Assembly (NCBI GenBank): GCA_958450365.1
Contig: CAUEEP010000916.1
Location: forward strand, 248,001 to 312,000
Source of the DNA: Mesorhabditis belari
Taxonomy: Eukaryota > Nematoda > Chromadorea > Rhabditida > Rhabditidae
DNA: 64,000 nucleotides
Reading direction: 5' to 3'
Shown: positions 35,640 to 44,889 of the stretch, one piece after another
How the letters are laid out: each line of letters opens with the position of its first letter
How positions within the stretch are numbered: position 1 is the first letter of the stretch
The notes under the pieces: model-generated
Databases searched by the model: none
Seen by the model: only the letters and a program-made list of their open reading frames with translations
What the model was told of the DNA's origin: nothing
Made by a program: the position numbers and the translations under genes

Positions 35640-35775
35640 TGTTTGTTTAACAGCTCAATCAACAATTAGTTCATTCAAGAGAGCGCTCGTACACACGTTG
35701 CAAAGATTGTTCAGGAAAAACTCGAAGAGTTGGGCTGGGGAACTTCTCCCGCAGTAGGGCGGGATACGGATGCGG
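35640..35775 (+). pseudogene. mariner transposase fragment
   Basis: The frame FIQESARTHVAKIVQEKLEE then LGWGTSPA resembles the mariner segment after the second catalytic Asp (DNARPHVAKIV). The catalytic region is altered and the frame runs into the tandem array at 35765-35878. Confidence 0.6.
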
Positions 35776-35878
35776 GAGAAGTTCCCCAGCCCTACTGCGG
35801 GAGAAGTTCCCCAGCCCTACTGCGGGAGAAGTTCCCCAGCCCTACTGCGGGAGAAGTTCCCCAGCCCCAGCCCCAGCG
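35765..35878. repeat. 25-bp tandem repeat derived from mariner coding DNA
   Basis: About four copies of TGCGGGAGAAGTTCCCCAGC plus CCTAC. The unit is an inverted copy of the adjoining mariner bases GGCTGGGGAACTTCTCCCGC, so coding DNA of the transposon seeded the array. Confidence 0.85.
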
Positions 35879-35999
35879 TATGACTACTCTCTGGATATTT
35901 CTAGATTCACCATTTGTTAACTAGATTTGTTTCTATCTTCCATGCAAAAAAAAGAATGAATTCCATCGGCGTAAGAATTGGCTTGTTTTAAGGCAAAGA

Positions 36000-36425
36000 A
36001 GTCGGCTATTCATTTTTGGACCTCTTCTTTCGACATCTTTGAACTTGTTTACAGCCAAATGGTTTTGCATTGAGCGAAATAAAATTATAATTCAAAGGAG
36101 AAATATCCGGAGAGTATGACGGATGCGGGAGAAGTTCCCCAGCCCAACTCTTCGAGTTTTTCCTGAACAATCTTTGCAACGTGTGCACGAGCGCTCTCTT
36201 GAATGAACTTTATGTTTGAGGGATCAAGGCCTTTTTTGTAGCAATGCATTGTTCACTCGTTCCAGTTGTTGTGCATACGTTTCACCCCGTGATTGTATGT
36301 CCAGGTTTAAGCAGCTCAAAATAAACAATGCCTTGAGAATTCCACCAGACAGTAAGCATTACTTTCTTGCCGTGGAAGTCGGGTTTTGTTGTTTGAATTG
36401 GCTCTTCACTAGGTTCTAGCCATTG
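36000..36425 (-). pseudogene. mariner transposase C-terminal half
   Basis: The minus strand shows EEPIQTTKPDFHGKKVML, VWWNSQGIVYFELLKPG and LPHPSYSPDISPLNYN, in the order of the mariner catalytic core, with an internal stop and indels. It lies head-on to the N-terminal half at 36430-36900. Confidence 0.75.
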
Positions 36426-36429
36426 AGAT

Positions 36430-36900
36430 CTTTGCAAAGTATTTGGGGAAGATGCTATTTCGAAAAACCAGTGTCGCCAATGGATTCAACGATTTCGATA
36501 AAAGAAACGAATCTTTCGAAGATGAGGATCACCAACCACGGCCTCCTGCGATCGATAATGCTATCATTATCGGTCGAAATCAGGCGATCGAAATTCATCC
36601 TCGACAAACTACACGTGAACTTGCAGAAATATTTAGAGTAAGCCCTCAAACAATTCCCCAGCATTTACATCAATTGGGGGAAACAAGCCGACAAGAGAAA
36701 TGGGTTTGTTTGTCTTCTCAGCGATTTCAATAAAGCTACTCGTGTCACTATGGCGGGTATTCTTCTTCGTTTGGTAAAAAATACTGGGTTTTACGATAAA
36801 ATCCTTACTTGCTATGAAAAATAGATTCAATATGATAGTTCTACACGAAAATGGCAATGGCTAGAACCTGGTGAAGAGCCAATTCAAACACAGGCAATGG
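36430..36900 (+). pseudogene. mariner transposase N-terminal half
   Basis: The frame carries RQTTRELAEIFRVSPQTIPQ, then HLHQLGETSRQEKWV, and after an indel ATRVTMAGILLRLVKNTGFY and WQWLEPGEEPIQT. These are the paired HTH and linker of mariner transposases. A TAG interrupts the segment near the first catalytic Asp, where the family has DEKW. Confidence 0.78.
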
Positions 36901-36972
36901 GTACCATTGAAAACCTAAAATCAAGTACTTAAATTAGGGAAAATTTGTGATTAAGGCAAATTTTATCTAATG

Positions 36973-37475
36973 GGGAGTGGGACAAATGCGACCTTTTTTT
37001 TGCGCACCCGGACATTGGCGCACCTTTTTTTCCGCACTGAGCCCATTAGCGCACCTTTTTTCGCGTTTTAAAAAAGCTCTAAAAGCTAATATTAACCAAT
37101 TTCTATTCCAAAAGTTGTTTTTCTAGGTAATTTTAGGGCGTAGAAACGAAATTTTGGCATATCAGAGCTTGTGGAAACAAACGGACGTAGTTATATAAAG
37201 AGAAAAATCAACAATTTTCTGTAATTTGACCTAGCCATTTTGTCTTTCAAATTGGTTTCACACGCTGTTATGTCAAAATTTGAATTCGACACCCTCAAAT
37301 TACCTAGAAAAACAACTTTTGGAATAGAAATTGGTTAATATTAGCTTTTTAGAGCTTTTTTGCTCTAAAAGCTCTAAAAGCTACGCGAAAAAAGGTGCGC
37401 TAATGGGCAAGGTGCGGAAAAAAAGGTGCGCAAATGTCCGGGTGCGCAAAAAAAGGTAGCATTTGTCCCACTCCC
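36973..37475. mobile_element. hAT-type foldback MITE (family E)
   Basis: A 503-bp foldback bounded by GGGAGTGGGACAAATGCGAC and its inverse. It is flanked on both sides by ATCTAATG (36965-36972 and 37476-37483), an 8-bp duplication. Subterminal GGTGCGCAAATGTCC-type motifs repeat near both ends. Confidence 0.9.
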
Positions 37476-37729
37476 ATCTAATGCTTTAACTTTTCAGAAT
37501 CACCTATTTTAGCCAACACTCAGTGCCGAGAAGATGACATCAAAAAAATTACCTTTTAAAATACAGCTTCTGTGTAAAAACAAATTTTTGGCCATAAATA
37601 GAGATTATAGAGCGTATTACTCATTTATGCTAGCTTTTCCTCATAACAAATCGTTTTTCTCGTGCAAAAAGTGAACTGAATTTTAGCTGGAAAGTAATAA
37701 TTTTTCAAAAATCTCTAAAATTATTACGG

Positions 37730-38345
37730 GAAAGCTGCACTCATTTTTTTTTACGAGTAATTTCTTGGAGTCGACTTGTAAATAATAGAATAAAATGTTC
37801 TTGAATTGGTGGATTCGTTTTTAGGAATATTCCAGGCAAACTTTTTCCGAGAACTTTAGGGTAGGCTAATTTCCGCAATTTTTTTTCTTACGCGGCTGGG
37901 TCTTTTGCGCAACTCGCCATAACTTTCTTCCAAGTCAGCCAATCTTTATGATTTTTGTTTGATTTTGTTGCACTTATTGAGATCTACAAAATCAAACTAA
38001 AATCATAAAGATTGGCTGACTTAGAAGAAAGTTATGGCGAGTTGCGCAAATGACCCTGTTGCGCCAACAATTGCGGAAATTAGCCTACCCCTTTTGCTTT
38101 AATCGTTAAATATGAAAACTTTTTATAAAACTTTTATAAACCAATAAACAAGTACGTAAATTCTTTGAAATTCTGAAGATTTAGATGTTAATTTAAAGTT
38201 AATCGGGGAAAACACGTCAAAACAATTTTTTTTTCTTGCATTAAGTTTAAAGTTTAAATCAAAAACAAAGATTTTAAAGTTCATTAAGATAATCTGGAGA
38301 AAAACATGCTTTGATTCATCAAAGCTTATCAAAAATTTGCTTAGT
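37730..38345 (+). repeat. segmental duplication, right copy, with family F MITE
   Basis: Partner of 32717-33325. It contains the foldback at 37858-38090. Just after it, part of the same flank returns inverted (38347-38470) together with a further foldback at 38477-38706. Confidence 0.88.
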
Positions 38346-38476
38346 TTCATTGTTTTGATGTGTTTTCCCCGATTAACTATAAATTAACATCTAAATCTTC
38401 AGAATTTCGAAGAATTTACGTACTTGTTTATTGGTAGTTTTATAAAAAGTTTTCATATTTAACGAATAAAGCAAAA

Positions 38477-38706
38477 GGGGTAGGCTGATTTCCACAATTT
38501 CCTGCGCAACAGGGTCATTTGCGCAACTCGCCATAACTTTCTTCTACGTCGGCCAATCTTTATGATTTTAGTTTGATTTTGTAGATCTCAATAAGTGCAA
38601 CAAAATGAAACAAAAATCAGAAAGATTGGCTGACTTGGAAGAAAGTTATGGCGAGTTGCGCAAACGAGCCAGTTGCGCAAAAAAAATTTGTGGAAATTAG
38701 CCTACC
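38477..38706 (-). mobile_element. family F MITE in an inverted duplicated flank
   Basis: Same foldback as 32340-32563, but its flank CGTTAAATATG is on the opposite side, so this copy plus its flank is inverted relative to 37858-38090. Confidence 0.8.
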
Positions 38707-39180
38707 CCAGAACTTTCTTTTCAACCTAAAAGTAAATATTCAATAAAGTATAAGCAATTCGAGCTAGGAGCCAGTGCAACAAAAAACAGAACTACAACAA
38801 GTTTTTGTCACAAATGTTCAATGCACAAATGTAGGGATTTACACAACTTGTAACCTTTACAAGTTTACACAAAATTTAACCTTTTTAGAAATTAGAAAAA
38901 TTTTCTAGAAAACTATTTAAAAAAAGCTTTCCCTTGATTTTTCGTGGAAAAATAGAAAACGAAACATCAAGAAGCTTCAAAACCGGAAATCTGCTTGAAA
39001 AAAAAGAGGCTGAGAATAGCTTAGTGAACATCTTTGGAGCTTTGGTCAGCAAGAGATCATCAAATAAATATTTTTACCATACAAATGTCTAAAGAATCCA
39101 GGATCTGAGCTCATCTTTGTCAACAAGTTTAGCTGTGAATTTTGGTTTGTACTTGTGGAATGAAAATGTATTTCTGGACA
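38707..39180. other. intergenic; nothing recognised
   Basis: AT-rich, with no coding or RNA signal. It may include the undefined 3' side of the element carrying the maT-like fragment at 39181. Confidence 0.4.
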
Positions 39181-39423
39181 TTAGCCGGAGTAATCGCTGT
39201 TCGTTTTGCACCTCTTTTTGCACTTCATACGTTTTGCACCTCGTTTTGCACCTCCAGGGCGATCAGAAACTGTGCCCAGAGTTTCATAACGTTGAATGGT
39301 TTGAGAAACGAGGTTTCTGGGGACATTCAGGCGCTTTGAGATCTCGCTCTCCTGAACACGCTGCCGCTTGAGCTCAAGGATCGATTCTCGATGTGGAGAC
39401 GCTTTCACCATTCCTGAAAACAA
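39181..39423 (-). pseudogene. maT/Tc-like transposase N-terminal fragment
   Basis: The 80-codon frame begins MVKASPHRESILELKRQRV after MFSG, followed by an HTH-like EISKRLNVPRNLVSQTIQRY. It resembles the first 60 residues of the transposase at 48458 (MVEASPNRAAILQLGAQGR). The catalytic part is absent. Confidence 0.6.
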
Positions 39424-39486
39424 CCATACTACTGTATTGAAAGTTAGTAATCATACTGCATACTTTGAAAGTTAGTAATCAATCAA

Positions 39487-39650
39487 TAGTCTCGAAACCT
39501 TTAAATTATCTGTAGATGATCTTGAGCTTGATCTTGAAGCTCTAGTGGATCCTTGACGTTATCTGTGCTACCCATATATTACATGTATTATATCGTGTTG
39601 CTTTTTATCGACCCTTTTCGTGTTATGTGTATGAATTCATGTGTTTTAAT
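39487..39650 (-). repeat. inverted dispersed repeat, right copy
   Basis: Reverse complement of 25455-25620 with only a few differences, 14 kb away. Confidence 0.9.
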
Positions 39651-39871
39651 CTTAAATCTAGCGCACTTTATCTCAGGTCCTGAATAAAGTATCTATATAC
39701 CATAAAATAAGAAAAATATACAAAAACCATAAAAACAGGTAAGCAAAAAGTGAAATGGGGCTCATAACATAAAACGACGTGATTCTTGTTGCGGTAATTC
39801 TTTGGTCACCCTGTAGTATATGAAAATTTGCGATACTGGGTGAATAAAGAAGAGTTTTGAACAGTTTTAAT

Positions 39872-40003
39872 AATTTCTAAAAGGTGGATATTTCTTTAGC
39901 ATATTTATAGTATCCATTTTAGGTCAAATGTCAATCGCAGTCCTGCGCAGTGTCTCGTCGACTCGAGAACGAGTGCCGATGTTAATGTAAAGGTTTTGTT
40001 GTA
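39872..40003 (+). repeat. direct repeat flanking the Tc1-like element, copy 1
   Basis: About 132 bp (TTCTAAAAGGTGGATATTTC to TGTAAAGGTTTTGTTGTAT), nearly identical to 43052-43183. The pair brackets the Tc1-like element at 40025-41676 but is too far out on the right to be its target duplication. Confidence 0.9.
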
Positions 40004-40024
40004 TTGAGCACGGAGTAGCTCATA

Positions 40025-41676
40025 CACTGTGGTGCAAAAGTCCTGACCGGTCGCACTGTCCTATCAAGTCTGAACCATTTCGCCAGAAAAAGAACGTTAA
40101 AATTTTATGGTAAAAACGTTTTTGGATAGCTTAAACCTTCTACTTTTATAATCCAAAGAATGAAAGCAATAACATTTTATTTAACAAAAAATTTTGACAA
40201 TATTCCGAAACGACTCAAAAAAACATGGTGCAAAAGTCTTGACCGGTTTTTTATTTCTTGATTTTTTTTTGGTATTTGTTGTCTTTCTGCATAAACTTTT
40301 TGGTTCTAATTCTATTTTTTTTAGATGCCAGGACGATATCTATCAACGCCTGACAAAGAGAAAATTGTCGAGAATCGAACAAAAGGCGTTCGCGTGAAGA
40401 ATGTGATGGAAAAGTTCAAGTGTTCTGAAAAAACAGTGAGACGTCTCGTGGCGCAATTCAAATCAAAAGGAAACGTTCATAGAGCCCCAAAAAGAGGTCG
40501 ATCACCAATTACAACACCAAATGAGGATCGTTCGATCATCAGGGAGCACCGAATAAACCCTAATCTAACGTCGAGCTATGGGATCAAGAAGTTGAAAGCT
40601 GTTTCTGGCAAGGATATTTCCCGATGGAGCATCAACCGTCGCTTGATTCGAGCAGGATTGCATGCAAGAAGACCAGCAAAACGACCCTTGACCATTGCAA
40701 AAACTCGGAAGCTGAGATATGATTTTGCAAAGAACTACGAGTGTTGGACTTCCGATGACTGGGCCCGAGTCATTTTTACCGATGAGACTAGAATTAATTT
40801 ATACTACCCGGACGGTAACCATTTAATCAGAAGACCAATTGGACAACGTTATAAGCTCAAATACGTTAAGCCAACGGTCAAATTCGGTGGTGGGAGTATT
40901 ATGTTGTGGGGTAAGTGTTCGCCCTATTTTTTACTTACGATTTGTCTTTTTTAGGCTCGATGAATCGAAGTGTATCGGGACCGCTAGTGTTTATCGATGG
41001 AAATCTCGACGCTCAAAGGTACAAGTCAATCATAGAGAACAACTTACTTCCATTTGCAAACACGAACATGCCACAAGGATGGGCCTTATATCAAGACAAC
41101 GCCCCTTGCCACAAAAGCCAATTACTGATGGGTCGAGTTGTCCGGCTTGCAAATGGAGGTAAAGTTCGCCTGCCCGGCTTTTTTGCTGCTCATCGTGTGG
41201 AATTGATCAAAGCACCTCCCTATTCGCCGGATCTGAACGTTATAGAGCATCTTTGGGCCCATTTAAAAGCCAAACTCAAGGGACGCCGGTTCAACTCAAA
41301 GGTCGATGCTTATTTCTTTATCAGAAATGTTTGGAGACAACTTTCTTTGGGAATTCTACGTGATTTGGTCGACTCGATGCCTAGACGCATCAAGGCAGTC
41401 ATTGTCGCAAAAGGAGGACCTACGAAGTATTGAATTTTCTTGTGTTTTCTTGTACCGGTCAAGACTTTTGCACCATGTTTTTTTGAGTCGTTTCGGAATA
41501 TTGTCAAAATTTTTTGTTAAATAAAATGTTATTGCTTTCATTCTTTGGATTATAAAAGTAGAAGGTTTAAGCTATCCAAAAACGTTTTTACCATAAAATT
41601 TTAACGTTCTTTTTCTGGCGAAATGGTTCAGACTTGATAGGACAGTGCGACCGGTCAGGACTTTTGCACCACAGTG
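40025..41676 (+). mobile_element. near-complete Tc1-like transposon
   Basis: 1652 bp flanked by TA, with long TIRs of about 215-220 bp (CACTGTGGTGCAAAAGTCCT and its inverse at the right end). Each TIR holds a second inner copy of the GGTGCAAAAGTC motif about 200 bp in. This double-site layout is used by long-TIR Tc elements to bind transposase. It contains a full transposase gene. Confidence 0.93.
40325..41433 (+). CDS. Tc1-family transposase, one intron
   Basis: Exons 40325-40910 and 40955-41433 (44-nt GTAAGT...TTTTTAG intron) give 354 residues. The N-terminus has paired HTH segments (KGVRVKNVMEKFKCSEKTVR, and SSYGIKKLKA onward) and a basic GRSPITT hinge resembling an AT-hook. The DDE core shows VIFTDETRINLYY (first Asp), ALYQDNAPCHKS (second Asp) and SPDLNVIEHLW (Glu). 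The C-terminus LVDSMPRRIKAVIVAKGG and TKY is that of Tc1A. By my count 49 residues lie between the second Asp and the Glu instead of the usual 34, because of extra residues around ANGGKVRLPGFFAAHRV with no GT-AG intron to remove them. No stop or frameshift is visible, so the gene could be active if this spacing is tolerated. Confidence 0.9.
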
Positions 41677-42017
41677 TAAATTTACATACGAAAATTTTCC
41701 TCAAGAATTTGTATTTAACTGTGAAATGAATGGTAAAAACAGTAAATTTCATCATTTTTCTATCTATTCTTCTGATTCGATGAAGTGTTTTGGTTGGATT
41801 TCTTCTTCAAATCCGTAAAGTAAAGGCTTTGAAAGCCTATTCTTTGAAGCAGGAAGCTTTGAAAGCAATTCGTCAGTCTAGTCAAGGCTTTTTCTTAGCA
41901 AGTACCGTAATTATTAGGGTTCTTTAATAATTATTTGAATAATTTTGAGCAAATAATTCTTTATCCAAATAATTGTTGGATAATGACATTCGAAAATGAA
42001 TTATCTTTTTGCTTGCG

Positions 42018-42216
42018 TATATAAAGGTGGACATGATTCTTTTGCAACCACTTTCATTTTCATTTTCATTTTTCAAGGCGAGATGTAATTAATGGTAAGT
42101 TTTTGTTTTGCTTTTATTATAATCTTTTTGCTTTCTATGTTTTATCCAATCGATCGGTTAAAAAAATGTTTTTATTTTAGATAGCAAAGGGAAAAGAAAA
42201 GAAGAAGAAGAAGTAG
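42018..42216 (+). other. TATA box followed by a possible tiny spliced frame
   Basis: TATATAAAGG at about 42018 is followed some 75 bp later by an ATG (42092) placed directly on a GTAAGT donor. An 86-nt intron ends TTTATTTTAG at 42180. The second exon continues IAKGKEKKKKK and stops at 42216. The splice signals are excellent, but a 12-codon product is not convincing. It may be a remnant or the start of a lysine-rich gene. Confidence 0.25.
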
Positions 42217-42301
42217 AAAGCGGCGCAACAACAGGACAGTTTTTTTTCTGTATATTTTACGTAATGTAAATTTACTGGGGGTTAAATGCGCTTCTTCAGA
42301 G

Positions 42302-42416
42302 ATATGTACAAGAAGCAATTGTGATCAGGGAAATGTACAAGAAGCAATTGTGATCAGGGAAATGTACAAGAAGCAATTGTGATCAGGGAAATGTACAAGA
42401 AGCAATTGTGATCAAA
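42302..42416. repeat. 28-bp tandem repeat
   Basis: Four copies of GAAATGTACAAGAAGCAATT plus GTGATCAG with no spacers; not a CRISPR-type array. Confidence 0.95.
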
Positions 42417-43051
42417 TAAAGAAAAACGATGACAAAAAACAACAAGGATAAAGGTTAGAGCTTTAGTATTCTATTTTTTTGTCTGTTAAGCTTTCTTCTT
42501 CCATTACCTCGTGTTCATTTTCAAAATAATAACCCGTTAGCGCTATTTCAACTTGTTTAAGTTGATTTTCATCATTTTGCACTGATGGGGACCTTTGATT
42601 TGAACGCTAAATTAGAGTTAGCTTTGAATAACATCAAAAAAAGACCTAGCGCTGTTTGTTAGAGTTTGTGTTGTTTGTAAAAAATGAAATTGAAAAACAA
42701 AAGTAGGAGTTTACAAAGTAAAAGTTTTTTTAGCGTATTTTGAAGCAATCTTTGCGTTAAATGTAATTAGAGAAGAAAATTAGCATTTCTTTGTCGCATT
42801 CACGCTTTAGAATTGCATTATGCGAGATCAACACATTCTAGTAATTAAAGTAAGTAATCTAATACAGGATGCTCAAGAATTACGGGCACTTTTTATCTAG
42901 TTTGTTACCGTCATGAAGACAAGTTTGTTACCGTCATTGAAATGGTGAAATGGATTCAATTTTTAGATTAGATCGATTTTAGATCTCCTTCACCGTGAGA
43001 GATGGGATCGCGACTCTGGAGGGCCACTCTGGATCACTCGTCAAAGCCAAA

Positions 43052-43183
43052 ATTTTCTAAAAGGTGGATATTTCTTTAGCATATTTATAGTATCCATTTT
43101 AGGTCAAATGTCAATCGCAGTCCTGCGCAGTGTCTCGTCGACTCGAGAACGAGTGTCGATGTTAATGTAAAGGTTTTGTTGTA
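43052..43183 (+). repeat. direct repeat flanking the Tc1-like element, copy 2
   Basis: Partner of 39872-40003. It keeps AATCGCAGTCCTGCGCAGTG and CTCGTCGACTCGAGAACGAG, both with internal dyads. Confidence 0.9.
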
Positions 43184-43235
43184 TTTGTATTTGAATTTTG
43201 AAAAGGTTTCGTTTACTTGAAGCAAAGAAAAGATC

Positions 43236-43340
43236 GAATGCTTGTTACAACTTCGAACACAGATTGAATGCTTGCTACAACTTCGAACACAGATCGAATG
43301 CTTGCTACAACTTCGAACACAGCTCAAATCCTTGTTACAA
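43236..43340. repeat. 30-bp tandem repeat
   Basis: Three to four copies of GAATGCTTGCTACAACTTCG plus AACACAGATC. Confidence 0.9.
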
Positions 43341-43730
43341 CTTTTGTTTTCAGGAAGAGTGATCGTTTTTTGGAAACGATTAAAATAAAATTCCTTTTTT
43401 TGTGTGTTGATATTAGTGATTTTTCTGTGTGTTTATGATTTTCTTGAGTTTTATCTTTACTTTATGAAATTTGGATTTATTTCGATGAAATAAATCGCTT
43501 CACTTTTTATCGTCGGATTGCTCGGGTTTACAGCCATTTTTTAGAGTGATCATTATAAAATGAATAGATTCAAATTGTTGAACATTTATCAGGGCGATGT
43601 CTATGAGTTTTTGAAGATTTAGGCAAGGAAATGAGAAAGCTTCTTTGCTTTGATATCCTTTCGAAATCTAGGATCAAAAAGTATAATGAAAAAGCGAGAG
43701 AATTTTGATATTAACATGTTTAGAATGAGG

Positions 43731-44158
43731 GTACTTGTCAGTTATACATCCGCAAAGACTCATCTCGGTTAAGCATCCCCATCCGAGTCTTTTCGGTTAT
43801 CGATTTTCGTTCGATCTATTGATCACTTCAGACGAGCACTCTACTTCACTGAACATAATTAAAGCGAAAGCATTTGCCAAGAATGTCTTCATTAATCAAG
43901 AACGAAAGTCAGAGGTTCGAAGGCGATTAGATACCGCCGTAGTTCTGACCGTAAACGATACCATCTAGCGATCCGGTGGTGGTTTTACCGCCTTGCCGGG
44001 GAGCTTCCCGGAAACGAAAGACTTCCGGTTCCGGGGGTTAGTATGGTTGCAAAGCTGAAACTTAAAGGAATTGACGGAATCGCTCACAAGTTTTCAGCTC
44101 TTTGCTTAACCGAGTTGAGTCTCTGTGGATTCTCTGTGGATGTATAACCGACAAGTAC
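43731..44158 (+). mobile_element. TIR element carrying an 18S rRNA segment
   Basis: The left end GTACTTGTCAGTTATACATC then CGCAAAGACTCATCTCGGTT, and the right end AACCGAGTTGAGTCTCTGTG then GATGTATAACCGACAAGTAC, are inverted repeats of about 45 bp. A second right end with the same bases lies at 44284-44327, so two nested or tandem boundaries exist. The rRNA-like segment sits between the TIRs. Confidence 0.75.
43855..44080 (+). pseudogene. 18S (SSU) rRNA fragment
   Basis: Contains stretches typical of nematode 18S rRNA in the right order: GCATTTGCCAAGAATGTCTT, AATCAAGAACGAAAGTCAGA, GTTCTGACCGTAAACGATAC, CTTCCGGTTCCGGGGGTTAG and GTTGCAAAGCTGAAACTTAA, ending at AAGGAATTGACGGA. The sequence just before and after is not rRNA. 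It is therefore a partial copy of about 225 nt from the 3' half of the molecule. Confidence 0.9.
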
Positions 44159-44628
44159 CGGCAGTTTTCTAAAACATATGCCACACGGTGGCGCAGGATT
44201 ATGGCGACATCTTTTTTTTGGAAAAGTTGCTGGTAAACGCCTGACCGATCACAAGTTGTCAGCTTACTAGTTGTCAGCTCCTTTCTTAACCGAGATGAGT
44301 CTCTGTGGATGTATAACCGACAAGTACCACAATAAGTATTTGAAACATTGGATATTGGAAAGAGGAAAGTGAAGATCTAAAAACAATTGTTGTTTTCAAG
44401 AAGTTTAAGATGAAATTTGCTACCAAAGATCTGAAAAAAGATACTTTTGATAGAAAAGTGATAAGCTCTAACAAAGTATTAGTTTTCTTTTGAGCATTAA
44501 ACATCAAAAAGCTATCATATCATTCGCAGGATCCAATAGAAAAACTTTCGTACTTATTGCAACTTTCTTACTAACTTGTACTTATTAAAGAAAAGAAATT
44601 TAGTGAATCAATATGTTCGCACAAATAA

Positions 44629-44886
44629 GTGCAACGATTTCCTCTCTTCTTCTCTTCTTCACTTTCTTTTTAACACTTTCAACATTGCTCACTCAATTCA
44701 ACTTCTGAACATTTCTTTTAATCTAATGAGAAATGAGAAAACTTCTTTGCTTTGAGAAAACTGAGATCCTTTCGAAATCTGGAATCATAAGTGCAACAAT
44801 TTCCTCTCTTCTTCTCCTCATCACTTTGTTTTTAACACTTCAACATTGCTCACTCAATTAAACTTCTGAACATTTATTTTAATCTG
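44629..44886 (+). repeat. imperfect direct duplication of about 100 bp
   Basis: ATAAGTGCAACGATTTCCTC ... CTCACTCAATTCAACTTCTG at 44629-44728 returns at about 44788-44886. Between them, TTCTTTGCTTTGA and ATCCTTTCGAAATCT recall 43640-43675. Confidence 0.8.
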
Positions 44887-44889
44887 AAC

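Larger units (their letters stand above)
41677..43050. other. intergenic; short TATA-led unit and repeats
   Basis: No clear gene. The features of note are the TATA-led mini-unit at 42018-42216 and the 28-bp repeats at 42302-42416, listed separately. Confidence 0.45.

Noticed and set aside
42302..42416. CRISPR-like regular repeat
   Set aside because: Repeats are directly adjacent with no spacers, and the genome is eukaryotic.
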